Below are positions 8,251 to 15,753 of a DNA stretch of 64,000 bases, piece after piece. The position numbers and the translations under genes are program-made. The DNA comes from an uncultured Phascolarctobacterium sp. (lineage in GTDB: Bacteria; Bacillota; Negativicutes; Acidaminococcales; Acidaminococcaceae): positions 12,844 through 76,843 of the forward strand of contig UQWM01000010.1 in NCBI GenBank assembly GCA_900544795.1. Reading direction: 5' to 3'. Within the stretch, counting starts at the first letter, position 1. Every line of letters starts with the position of its first letter. Below the pieces are notes generated by a model. It was not told the DNA's origin. It saw only the letters and a list, made by a program, of their open reading frames with translations, and did not search any database.

Positions 8251-8486
8251 AATTCCTCCGGTGCGACGATGATCTTATTGGCGTCATCCAGCCGTAGAGT
8301 TAGTTCATAGCCGCGCAGAAAGATTTCGATAGGGTCGCCCAGGGGCGCTTTTTTGCGTACCATGACCTGTGTTTTGGGGGTGAGCCCCATGTCTAAAAAA
8401 CGGCGGCGCAGAATGCCTTCGCCGCCAACGGTAGTGATGATAGCTTTTTGCCCGATGGCAATTTTGTCAAGGGTTATTGTTTGCAT
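8247..8486 (-). CDS. feoA: Ferrous iron transport accessory protein FeoA
   Basis: A 79-residue SH3-like cytosolic protein (MQTITLDKIAIGQKAII... GEGILRRRFLDMGLTPKTQV), the conserved partner that supports FeoB activity. The 'RRRFLDMGLTPG-like' segment is diagnostic. It starts at ATG 8486 behind GAGGT and overlaps feoB by 4 bases. A strong sigma-A-type promoter lies about 70 bases upstream. Confidence 0.95.
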   Translation of the reverse strand: MQTITLDKIAIGQKAIITTVGGEGILRRRFLDMGLTPKTQVMVRKKAPLGDPIEIFLRGYELTLRLDDANKIIVAPEEL

Positions 8487-8529
8487 AGATGACCTCGATT
8501 TATAGAAATTGTTGAAAATATGCGCTTAG

Positions 8530-8580
8530 GCAGCATTTTGCTGCTGACTAAATTATACGTCCCTGCCTATTGGTTGTCAA
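8530..8580 (-). promoter_or_regulatory. feoAB promoter with palindrome at the transcription start
   Basis: Read on the minus strand: TTGACA (8580-8575), 17-base spacer, TATAAT (8557-8552), both perfect consensus. Immediately downstream, around the expected transcript start, is the palindrome GCAGCA-TTT-TGCTGC (8530-8544). Its position suits a metalloregulator operator or a 5' UTR hairpin. It is not an obvious Fur box. The remaining non-coding sequence between feoA and perR (8581-8742) shows nothing I can name. Confidence 0.6.
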
Positions 8581-8742
8581 TTTTGTTGAGGAAGCAATGG
8601 CTCTTTTTAAAAATTACTTGATTTGTTTAAATACTATTTTATGAAAAAAACTTATCAATATTGGTTTCGCAACTTTGTAAAAAAGCTGCGCTGCGCTGCT
8701 TAAAAAATGCTGTTTAGATGGGTGAAAAAACAGTGAAAACAC

Positions 8743-8783
8743 TTGACAATGATTCAATTGGGTGTATAATTCTAATTAAGAAT
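8743..8783 (+). promoter_or_regulatory. perR promoter with PerR/Fur-type box
   Basis: TTGACA at 8743-8748 and TATAAT at 8765-8770, 16-base spacing. The -10 region runs into an AT-rich near-palindrome, ATTCT-AATTA-AGAAT (8769-8783); the stretch from 8764 resembles the PerR box TTATAATNATTATAA at roughly 11 of 15 positions. Autoregulation by the downstream PerR is inferred. Confidence 0.6.
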
Positions 8784-8806
8784 AAGTTTCGATAGGAGAG
8801 GTATTT

Positions 8807-9211
8807 ATGACTAAGAGGAACACTATCCAAAGACAGTTAGTTATAGCTGCCGTTAGGTTTTTAGCTGATCATCCGACGGCCGAGGAAGTTTATGACCGTA
8901 TCACTATGGAATATCCTGATATAAGTAAGGGCACTGTTTACAGGAACCTTAATTCGCTGGTGGAAAGCGGTCTGCTGGGCAAAGTTTCCGTTCCCAGCGG
9001 CGCTGACCGTTTCGACCATATCCTGACCCAGCATTACCATATCAAATGCACTGGTTGCGGGATGTTTACGAATGTTGAGAATATGGACTATATCGCCGGG
9101 CTGGATGAAAAGGTGGGCGAAGCGACCGGGTTTAAAATGGAGGACCACGATATCGTTTTTAACGGTTTGTGCCCCGAATGCCAGAAGCTGGAAAGCAAGA
9201 GCAAGAACTAA
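8807..9211 (+). CDS. perR: Fur-family peroxide regulator PerR-like
   Basis: A 134-residue Fur-family repressor: N-terminal winged helix (residues about 1-70, with AEEVYDRI and GTVYRNLNSLVE) and a C-terminal metal-binding domain. The segment DRFDHILTQHYHIKCTGCG aligns with the PerR regulatory site (an Asp followed by HxH), and CTGC plus CPEC supply the structural zinc ligands. PerR uses His/Asp-bound Fe(II) to sense H2O2. The assignment over Fur rests on this motif, on the rubrerythrin gene directly downstream and on the promoter box; Fur and PerR cannot be separated with certainty by eye. ATG 8807 follows AGGAGAGG. Confidence 0.85.
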   Translation: MTKRNTIQRQLVIAAVRFLADHPTAEEVYDRITMEYPDISKGTVYRNLNSLVESGLLGKVSVPSGADRFDHILTQHYHIKCTGCGMFTNVENMDYIAGLDEKVGEATGFKMEDHDIVFNGLCPECQKLESKSKN

Positions 9212-9275
9212 GACCATACACCCGCAATGGGTTGTATAATAAAAAATCATTGTTTTATAAAAGGAGGAGTTTCCA

Positions 9276-9830
9276 ATGGAATTTAAAGGAAGTAAGACAG
9301 AGGCTAATCTGCATACCGCATTCGCAGGTGAATCGGAAGCGAGAAATAAATATACCTACTATGCAGGTATCGCTAAAAAAGAGGGCTACAATCAAATAGC
9401 TGCTATTTTTGAAGAGACTGCAGGCAACGAAAAAGAGCATGCTAAGATCTGGTTCAAAATTTTGATGAGCGGCGGCATCCCGCATGCCAGCCTGCCCGAT
9501 ACCATGACGAACCTGAAAGACGCAGCTGCCGGTGAACATTATGAATGGACCGATATGTATGCAGGCTTTGCTAAAGAAGCGAGAGAAGAAGGCTTCGACA
9601 AAATAGCTTTTCTGTTTGAAGAAGTAGCTAAGATCGAAAAAGAACACGAAGAAAGATATTTGGCACTGCTCGCCAATATCGAAAACGACAGAGTGTTCAA
9701 ACGTGAAGAAAAACAAGTTTGGATTTGCAGCAACTGCGGCAAGATCGTTATTGCTGAAAAGGCTCCTGAAAAATGTCCGATCTGCGATCATCCGCAGGGT
9801 TATTTTGAATTGAGAAGCACCAATTACTAA
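9276..9830 (+). CDS. rbr: Rubrerythrin
   Basis: A 184-residue peroxide reductase. The N-terminal four-helix di-iron domain carries the ExxH-type ligands ([23 protein letters not shown] and [10 protein letters not shown]), and the C-terminal rubredoxin domain holds WICSNCG and CPICDHP for a FeS4 centre. It reduces H2O2 to water in the cytosol of anaerobes. ATG 9276 follows an excellent AAGGAGGAG. It lies 64 bases after perR; TATAAT at 9235-9240 could be the -10 of a separate promoter. A strong terminator follows. Confidence 0.97.
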   Translation: MEFKGSKTEANLHTAFAGESEARNKYTYYAGIAKKEGYNQIAAIFEETAGNEKEHAKIWFKILMSGGIPHASLPDTMTNLKDAAAGEHYEWTDMYAGFAKEAREEGFDKIAFLFEEVAKIEKEHEERYLALLANIENDRVFKREEKQVWICSNCGKIVIAEKAPEKCPICDHPQGYFELRSTNY

Positions 9831-9846
9831 TACTAAAACAGATTTT

Positions 9847-9880
9847 AACTCCCCCAAGCTGCCGCTTGGGGGAGTTTTTT
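9847..9880 (+). terminator. Terminator after rubrerythrin
   Basis: A 13-bp stem, AACTCCCCCAAGC / GCTTGGGGGAGTT, with loop TGCC, followed by a T-run ending at 9880. Confidence 0.93.
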
Positions 9881-9911
9881 ATATATTTTCTTATATATTA
9901 GTAAAAAACTA

Positions 9912-9940
9912 TTGTTTTTTCGCTAAATTGAGGTTATAAT
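9912..9940 (+). promoter_or_regulatory. dcw cluster (mraZ) promoter
   Basis: TTGTTT (9912-9917), 17-base spacer, TATAAT (9935-9940). It lies between the rubrerythrin terminator and mraZ and should drive the cell-wall/division operon. Confidence 0.7.
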
Positions 9941-9945
9941 GGTGA

Positions 9946-9964
9946 AAAGTGGAGCAAAGTGGAG
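9946..9964 (+). promoter_or_regulatory. MraZ operator: tandem AAAGTGGAG repeats
   Basis: Two exact copies of AAAGTGGAG at 9946-9954 and 9956-9964 with a 10-base period, directly downstream of the -10 box; a degenerate third unit (AAGGAGTGT) follows at 9966. Known MraZ operators are tandem short repeats (AAAGTG-type or TGGG-type) with a 10-base period, so this is very likely the autoregulatory site. The second repeat and the ribosome binding site overlap. Confidence 0.8.
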
Positions 9965-9980
9965 GAAGGAGTGTCTCGAA

Positions 9981-10418
9981 ATGTTAATGGGCGAGTTTCA
10001 ACATAACCTTGATGCAAAGGGACGCCTTTTTATGCCCGTAAAGCTCCGCGAAGCTTTAGGAACAAGTTTCGTTTTGACCAAAGGGCTGGACGGTTGCTTA
10101 TTCGTTTACGATATGGAGCAGTGGAGGCTTTTGGAGGCTAAGCTCAATTCTTTGCCGATGACCCGTAAGGGTGCCCGCGATTTTAACCGTTTCTTTTTTG
10201 GCGGCGCGGCCGAAGGCGAATGCGACAAACAGGGCCGGGTACTTTTGCCCGCTAACCTGCGCGAGTTTGCCGGACTTGATAAAAACGCCGTGATAGTTGG
10301 CGTTGGCAACAGGGCGGAGATTTGGGACGCTGAACGCTGGAATGCTTATAACGAGGAAAATGCCGAGGATGTGGGCGAGTTAGCCGAGCAGCTGGCAGAC
10401 CTTGATTTAGGAATTTAA
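9981..10418 (+). CDS. mraZ: Transcriptional regulator MraZ
   Basis: A 145-residue protein with two AbrB-like/MraZ repeats: GEFQHNLDAKGRLFMPVKLREALG near the N-terminus and GECDKQGRVLLPANLREFAG around residues 75-95, each with the conserved DxxGR. MraZ binds repeats upstream of its own gene and controls dcw transcription. The usual MraZ N-terminus (MLMGEFQH) fixes the start at ATG 9981 behind GGAGGAAGGAG; an in-frame ATG 14 codons upstream would place the operator inside the coding region and is rejected. Confidence 0.95.
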   Translation: MLMGEFQHNLDAKGRLFMPVKLREALGTSFVLTKGLDGCLFVYDMEQWRLLEAKLNSLPMTRKGARDFNRFFFGGAAEGECDKQGRVLLPANLREFAGLDKNAVIVGVGNRAEIWDAERWNAYNEENAEDVGELAEQLADLDLGI

Positions 10419-10437
10419 AAGACAGGCGGCTTAGAAA

Positions 10438-11367
10438 ATGGAATTTGTACATAAAAGCGTATTGCTAGGCGAGAGTATCGACTGGCTGATAACTGACAGG
10501 GATGGAATTTATGTGGACTGCACCATGGGTGGTGCGGGACATTCCAAAGGGTTCGCCATGCAGCTGGGTGAGCGGGGCACGCTGGTCGCTATCGATCAGG
10601 ACGATGACGCTATTACGGCTGCAAGTGAAAGATTACAGGGGATGCCTTGTAAGATAAAGATCGCTAAATCGAATTTTAAGGATTTTGGCGAGGTTTTAGA
10701 CGGTTTTGGTATCGAGCAGATCGACGGTATCTTTTTTGACCTGGGTGTTTCTTCTTATCAACTGGACACACCGGAACGTGGGTTTTCGTATATGAACGAC
10801 GGCCCACTGGATATGAGGATGGATAAAAGTGGCAGAAAAGATGCTTACTATATAGTGAATCATTATAAAGAGGATGAACTGGCGGAGATGATCTACCGTT
10901 ACGGCGAAGAACGCTGGAGCAGGAGGATCGCGCAGTTTATAGTGAGTGAACGGGCGGCAGCGCCCATTGAAACAACTTTTGAACTGGTGAATGTGATCAA
11001 AAAGGCCATTCCCAAGGGAGCGCGGCAGGATGGTCCGCACCCGGCGAAGCGTACGTTTCAGGCGATACGCATCGAAGTGAACGACGAGCTGAATATTTTG
11101 GAAAAGGTTGTGACGCAGGCGGTAGAACGCTTGAAGAGCGGCGGCCGGATAGGCGTTATTACTTTTCACTCGTTAGAGGACAGGATTGTTAAACAGACAT
11201 TGGCTCAGCTGGCGAAGGGCTGTATTTGCCCGCCGCAGCTTCCGATTTGTGTATGCGGCAGGACGCCGCTGGTGAAAAAGACGGGGAACATAGTTCCCAG
11301 CGATGCGGAAATAGAAGCTAATCCGCGTTCGCGCAGCGCACGGTTACGGTATGCGATCAAACGCTGA
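10438..11367 (+). CDS. rsmH: 16S rRNA m4C1402 methyltransferase RsmH
   Basis: A 309-residue SAM-dependent methyltransferase (formerly MraW) that modifies C1402 in the ribosomal P site. Diagnostic segments: HKSVLLGESIDWL at the N-terminus, the SAM loop CTMGGAGHSKG, FDLGVSSYQLD, GPLDMRMD, and GVITFHSLEDRIVKQ. It lies 20 bases after mraZ, the standard order. The SD is weak (GGCGGC), suggesting coupling to mraZ translation. Confidence 0.97.
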   Translation: MEFVHKSVLLGESIDWLITDRDGIYVDCTMGGAGHSKGFAMQLGERGTLVAIDQDDDAITAASERLQGMPCKIKIAKSNFKDFGEVLDGFGIEQIDGIFFDLGVSSYQLDTPERGFSYMNDGPLDMRMDKSGRKDAYYIVNHYKEDELAEMIYRYGEERWSRRIAQFIVSERAAAPIETTFELVNVIKKAIPKGARQDGPHPAKRTFQAIRIEVNDELNILEKVVTQAVERLKSGGRIGVITFHSLEDRIVKQTLAQLAKGCICPPQLPICVCGRTPLVKKTGNIVPSDAEIEANPRSRSARLRYAIKR

Positions 11368-11384
11368 TTTGGAGGGTGTAGAGC

Positions 11385-11780
11385 ATGTTAGCACGTAAGT
11401 ATGATAATTACGCATGGGAAGAAATTGAATATCAACAACCCGCAAAACGGGTACGCAAGGTCAGGAAGATTGACTATAAACTTGTGCGTCGTCGTGCTGC
11501 TGTGCTGGTATTGCTTGTAATAGCAGTTTATTTTGCAGCGGTCGCACGCAGCGAGAGTTTGGTGCACACCGGAGATAATCTGGTGGCCTTGAAGCAGCAG
11601 GAAGCGTCGTTGCTTTTGAAAAATTCGGAGATCAAGATCGAGGTAGAACAGCTGAAGGGTCCTGAACGGATCACGAGCATTGCTGAAAAACAATTGGGCA
11701 TGACAGTGGCCCGCAATAATATCTATGTGAAGGCAGATAGCCGCAAGGTCGCTTATGACGGCTATGCGTATGCAAAATAA
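11385..11780 (+). CDS. ftsL: Cell division protein FtsL-like
   Basis: A 131-residue bitopic protein: a basic cytosolic N-terminus rich in Lys/Arg, one membrane segment at about residues 36-52 (AAVLVLLVIAVYFAAVA), then a periplasmic coiled-coil region (LVALKQQEASLLLKNSEIKIEVEQL) and the short ERITSIAEKQLGM motif common to FtsL/septum-formation proteins. FtsL with DivIC/FtsB and FtsQ activates septal wall synthesis. Assignment rests on topology, the motif and its position after rsmH. In most relatives ftsI/spoVD follows; here it is absent. Confidence 0.82.
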   Translation: MLARKYDNYAWEEIEYQQPAKRVRKVRKIDYKLVRRRAAVLVLLVIAVYFAAVARSESLVHTGDNLVALKQQEASLLLKNSEIKIEVEQLKGPERITSIAEKQLGMTVARNNIYVKADSRKVAYDGYAYAK

Positions 11781-11808
11781 TCGTTTCATAGCCTTCTTAC
11801 TAAAAATA

Positions 11809-11856
11809 TGCTATAATATATGAAGATTTTAGAAGGCAGCCTAAATACAGGCTGCC
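11809..11856 (+). promoter_or_regulatory. Internal promoter and hairpin before murE
   Basis: An extended -10, TGCTATAAT (11809-11817), with no clear -35, followed by an 8-bp hairpin GGCAGCCT / AGGCTGCC (11835-11842, 11849-11856) and a moderately T-rich tract. This could be an internal promoter with an attenuator-like or partial terminator stem, separating mraZ-rsmH-ftsL from the mur genes. Confidence 0.5.
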
Positions 11857-11880
11857 CTTTCACTTTTGGAGGTATGACGT

Positions 11881-13362
11881 ATGCAAAAGTCGTTACAGGA
11901 AATTGTGACCGTACTGCCTGAGGTTCAGGTTATTGGTGCGGCTGATAAAATCATTACCGACGTAACTGCCGATTCGCGCGAGGTTAAAGAGGGCAGCTTG
12001 TTTATTTGCCTGAAGGGCGCGCATGTGGACGGACATAAATATTTGGTGCAGGCTGCTGCCAGCGGCGCTACCGCTGCTTTGGTAGAGGATGTGCCGGAGG
12101 TTTGCCCCGCAGGGCTGACGCTGCTGAAGGTGGCTGATACCCGTGCGGCGATGGAGCTTGCGGCGCCGTTTTTCTATGATTATCCGGGCAAGACTATGCG
12201 GATGATTGGCGTGACAGGCACTAACGGGAAGACTACGACTACGAATATCGTGCGCGCTATTTTGCGCAGGGCAGGCTTTAAAGTAGGCCTGATCGGCACT
12301 ATCAATATTATGATCGAGGACGAGGCTATCGCAGCCCATAACACTACGCCTGACGTAGTAGATTTGCAGCGCGCGTTGCACAGCATGAAGGAGGCCGGCT
12401 GCCAGTATGTGGTGATGGAGGTTTCTTCGCATGCTTTGGCGCTTGGTCGTGTGGCTGGCTGCGAGTTTGATACTGCCGTGCTGACGAATATCACGCAGGA
12501 CCATTTGGATTTTCATAAAACTTTAGAGAATTACCGTGATGCGAAGGGTTTGTTGTTTGAGCACCTGCACGAGGGCAAAAAAGAAAATAAAACTGCTGTT
12601 TTTAATATGGACGATGCCAGTTCGCCGCTTTTACGGGCACGCACTAAAACCAGGGTGCTGACTTACGGCGAGGGACGTGATAATGATATTTTCCCGCTGT
12701 TTTTTAAGGTGGAAGCCAAGCAGATGCGGCTGCAACTGCATACCCCTGTAGGCGAGATGGATTTATTACTGAAAATTACCGGCGAGTTTAATGTTTATAA
12801 TGTGATGGCGGCAGTAGCTGCTGTTTTGGCAGAAAAAATCGATAAAAAAATCATCGTGGACGTTTTGAATGGTTTTGACGGCGTGCCGGGCCGCTTCCAG
12901 CTGGTGGAAGCAGGGCAGCCTTATACTGTTATCGTTGACTATGCCCATACTCCCGATGGTTTGGAGAACGTGCTGAAAACCGCACGCAGTATTACCGAGG
13001 GTAAGCTGTGGGTGGTGTTTGGCTGCGGCGGCGATCGTGATAATAAGAAGCGCCCGATCATGGGCGGTATTGCTTTAGAGCTGGCTGATAAGATCGTGGT
13101 GACTTCGGATAATCCCCGTACGGAAAATCCGGCGGCGATAATTGCCGAGATCGCGACGGCGCTGGCCAATGTGCCGGAGGGCAAGAGTGTAGAGCTGATA
13201 GCTGACCGTCGGGAGGCTATCTGCCATGCTTTGGCTGCGGCGGCTGCTAATGACGTGATCATGATCGCCGGCAAGGGACATGAGAATTATCAGATCTTAG
13301 CGGATAAGACTATTCACTTTGACGACCGTGAAGTGGTGCAGGAATATTGGGAGAAAAGGTGA
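11881..13362 (+). CDS. murE: UDP-MurNAc-tripeptide synthetase MurE (meso-DAP type)
   Basis: A 493-residue Mur ligase adding the third stem-peptide residue in the cytosol. Domains in order: N-terminal UDP-binding (TADSREVKEGSLFICLKG), central ATPase with P-loop GVTGTNGKTTT, and C-terminal ligase domain. D410-N-P-R413 matches the DNPR motif that recognises meso-diaminopimelate rather than lysine, so the organism makes A1gamma-type peptidoglycan. It begins at ATG 11881 after GGAGG. murF starts five bases after its stop. Confidence 0.97.
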   Translation: MQKSLQEIVTVLPEVQVIGAADKIITDVTADSREVKEGSLFICLKGAHVDGHKYLVQAAASGATAALVEDVPEVCPAGLTLLKVADTRAAMELAAPFFYDYPGKTMRMIGVTGTNGKTTTTNIVRAILRRAGFKVGLIGTINIMIEDEAIAAHNTTPDVVDLQRALHSMKEAGCQYVVMEVSSHALALGRVAGCEFDTAVLTNITQDHLDFHKTLENYRDAKGLLFEHLHEGKKENKTAVFNMDDASSPLLRARTKTRVLTYGEGRDNDIFPLFFKVEAKQMRLQLHTPVGEMDLLLKITGEFNVYNVMAAVAAVLAEKIDKKIIVDVLNGFDGVPGRFQLVEAGQPYTVIVDYAHTPDGLENVLKTARSITEGKLWVVFGCGGDRDNKKRPIMGGIALELADKIVVTSDNPRTENPAAIIAEIATALANVPEGKSVELIADRREAICHALAAAAANDVIMIAGKGHENYQILADKTIHFDDREVVQEYWEKR

Positions 13363-13366
13363 TTTG

Positions 13367-14752
13367 ATGCTGAGTTTACAGGAGGTGCTGGCGGCTACGG
13401 GCGGCCGGTGCGATAATGCAGGCGATATTGTTTTTACCGGGGTCACTACCGATTCGCGGGTAAAGAGCAGGGGAGAGCTGTTTGTTGCTTTAAGCGGCGA
13501 ACGGTTTGACGGGCATGAATACTGCCAAATGGCGCTGGCAAACGGCGCGGCGGCCGTACTGGTTGCAAAACCCGTGGCCGGGCTGGCCGAGGGAGCCGTG
13601 GTGATAACGGTGGCGGATACTTTGCTTGCTTACCAACAGATTGCCCATGCTTACAGGATGAGGCATAAAGACCTGAAGGTGGTAGCTATTACTGGCTCTA
13701 ACGGTAAAACATCGACTAAGGATATGATTGCTGCCTGTTTGGCGACTAAATTCAAAGTCGTTAAAACGCAGGGCAATTTTAATAATGAGATCGGCTTGCC
13801 GAAAACTTTGCTGAGTATCGAGCCTGATACGGAGATTGTTGTGACGGAGATGGGCATGCGCGGTTTGGGGCAGATCAAAGAGTTGTGCGATATTGCCAAG
13901 CCTGACGTGGCTGTGGTGACTAATGTAGGTGAGACGCATATGGAGCTGCTGGGCAGTATGGAAAATATTGCCAAAGCGAAAAGCGAGATCGTTGAGGACC
14001 TGACTGCCGCACAGGTGGCGGTGCTGAACGCCGACAATGAATATGTGGCGGCGATGGCTGATAAAACCAAAGCCAGGGTCGTGACCTACGGTTATTCCGC
14101 CAATGCGACTTTTAGGGGCGACAATGTGGTAACAACGGCTCAGGGCAGTGTGTTTACCTGTATAAATGCCGCCAGTGGCGAGCGCACAGAAGTGAATATG
14201 CCCTTTATTGGCGAGCATAATGTACAAAATGCTTTAGCAGCGATTGCGGCGGCAGCTACTTTTGGTGTAAAATTAAATGATAGCGCTAAAGCTTTAACGA
14301 CTGCAAAACTGACTGGCAGCCGTCAGGAGATAGTGCATATTGGCACGCTGACGGTGATAAACGACGCTTATAACGCCAGCCCGGCTTCGATGGAAGCCGC
14401 TTTAAAAACACTGCACGAGGCCAAGAAGGCTGAGCAGGGCGCGCGGACGATCGCGGTTTTAGCGGATATGCTGGAGCTGGGAGATATTTCGGCTGATTCG
14501 CACCGCAGGGTAGGACAGTTTGCCGTGCGTGAGAAGGTGGATATTGTGATCGCTTACGGTGAGGAGTCGAAGGCGATAGCGGCGGCAGTTGATGCGTTGG
14601 GCGGTAAGGCCTATTGGTTTGCTGATCGTGACGGTGCTGCAAAGCTGCTGGACGGACTGCTGGAAGCCCATGATGTGGTGCTTTTGAAGGGTTCCCATTC
14701 GATGCAGGTTGACGGGCTTTTAGATTTGGTTTTTAAAAATAAACAGCTATAA
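13367..14752 (+). CDS. murF: UDP-MurNAc-tripeptide:D-Ala-D-Ala ligase MurF
   Basis: A 461-residue Mur ligase that attaches D-Ala-D-Ala to UDP-MurNAc-tripeptide. It shows the family N-terminus (TTDSRVKSRGELFVALSG), P-loop AITGSNGKTSTKD, EMGMRGLGQI, and NDAYNASPASM. The start is set at ATG 13367, just after murE's stop; the reading frame stays open upstream inside murE but has no conserved sequence there. It acts with MurE and Ddl encoded in the same run. Confidence 0.96.
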   Translation: MLSLQEVLAATGGRCDNAGDIVFTGVTTDSRVKSRGELFVALSGERFDGHEYCQMALANGAAAVLVAKPVAGLAEGAVVITVADTLLAYQQIAHAYRMRHKDLKVVAITGSNGKTSTKDMIAACLATKFKVVKTQGNFNNEIGLPKTLLSIEPDTEIVVTEMGMRGLGQIKELCDIAKPDVAVVTNVGETHMELLGSMENIAKAKSEIVEDLTAAQVAVLNADNEYVAAMADKTKARVVTYGYSANATFRGDNVVTTAQGSVFTCINAASGERTEVNMPFIGEHNVQNALAAIAAAATFGVKLNDSAKALTTAKLTGSRQEIVHIGTLTVINDAYNASPASMEAALKTLHEAKKAEQGARTIAVLADMLELGDISADSHRRVGQFAVREKVDIVIAYGEESKAIAAAVDALGGKAYWFADRDGAAKLLDGLLEAHDVVLLKGSHSMQVDGLLDLVFKNKQL

Positions 14753-14772
14753 GATTTGGAGATTGATAGAAA

Positions 14773-15753
14773 ATGGATTACAGCCTTTGGGGAGCATTGG
14801 CGACATCTTTTGTGATCTGCGCGGCCAGCGGGCCGGTGCTGATACCGCTGCTGCATAAGTTGAAATTTGGACAGAGCATCCGCGACTGCGGGCCGGAGGC
14901 CCATCAGAAGAAAAGCGGGACGCCGACAATGGGCGGGCTGATGATATTGACGGCCGTTTTAGTGGCCGTACTGATATGGTGCAGGCTGACCCCGGCTGTA
15001 TTGATTGCTTCGCTGCTGACTTTTGGACACGCGCTTATCGGTTTTATCGACGATTATATAAAAGTAGTGATGAAAAGAAATTTGGGACTGACGGCAAAAC
15101 AGAAGCTGTTTTTACAGTTTTTGCTGGCGGGAGCCTATATTTATTATTTGGAAATGCAGCCGCATGTCGATTTGGGGTTAAATGTGCCAGGAACCTCGCT
15201 TGTGATACCTTTGGGCAGTTTGTATTATGTGCTGGCGTTTTTGCTTTTGGTGGGCACTACTAACGCTGTTAACCTTACCGATGGGCTGGACGGCCTGGCG
15301 GCTTCGGTAACAGTGCCGGTAACGCTGGCTTATGCTTACATTGCTTACCATGTGGGCAGTATTGATTTGAGTATTTTTGCTTTGACGCTGACCGGCGCCT
15401 GCCTGGGGTTTTTGCTGTTCAACCGTTATCCTGCCAAGGTGTTTATGGGGGATACGGGTTCGCTGGCTTTGGGCGGTGGCATTGCCGCTTTGGCACTGTT
15501 GACGCGGACTGAGCTGTTATTGATAATATTAGGCGGTATTTATGTTATTGAGGCCGCTTCGGTCATTATCCAGGTGGGTTATTTTAAAAAGACGGGCGGC
15601 AAGCGTATTTTCCGCATGACGCCGATCCATCATCATTTTGAACTGGGCGGCTGGAAGGAAACCAAGGTTGTGAAAATATTTGCCGGCAGCAGTTTGCTGC
15701 TGGGTTTAGTGGGCATCGGTTTATGGTGCCTTGGAAACGGAGGCGGCTGCTAA
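14773..15753 (+). CDS. mraY: Phospho-MurNAc-pentapeptide transferase MraY
   Basis: A 326-residue polytopic membrane enzyme (about ten hydrophobic segments) that transfers phospho-MurNAc-pentapeptide to undecaprenyl phosphate, making lipid I. Signature segments: KKSGTPTMGG near the N-terminus, FIDDYIKV, NLTDGLDGLA, FMGDTGSLALGG and MTPIHHHFE with the catalytic aspartates. Its stop overlaps the murD start (TAATG). Confidence 0.97.
   Translation: MDYSLWGALATSFVICAASGPVLIPLLHKLKFGQSIRDCGPEAHQKKSGTPTMGGLMILTAVLVAVLIWCRLTPAVLIASLLTFGHALIGFIDDYIKVVMKRNLGLTAKQKLFLQFLLAGAYIYYLEMQPHVDLGLNVPGTSLVIPLGSLYYVLAFLLLVGTTNAVNLTDGLDGLAASVTVPVTLAYAYIAYHVGSIDLSIFALTLTGACLGFLLFNRYPAKVFMGDTGSLALGGGIAALALLTRTELLLIILGGIYVIEAASVIIQVGYFKKTGGKRIFRMTPIHHHFELGGWKETKVVKIFAGSSLLLGLVGIGLWCLGNGGGC

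Noticed and set aside
9939..9980. Upstream in-frame ATG of mraZ adding 14 residues
   Set aside because: It would start inside the promoter -10 and include the operator and SD; family N-termini begin at ATG 9981.
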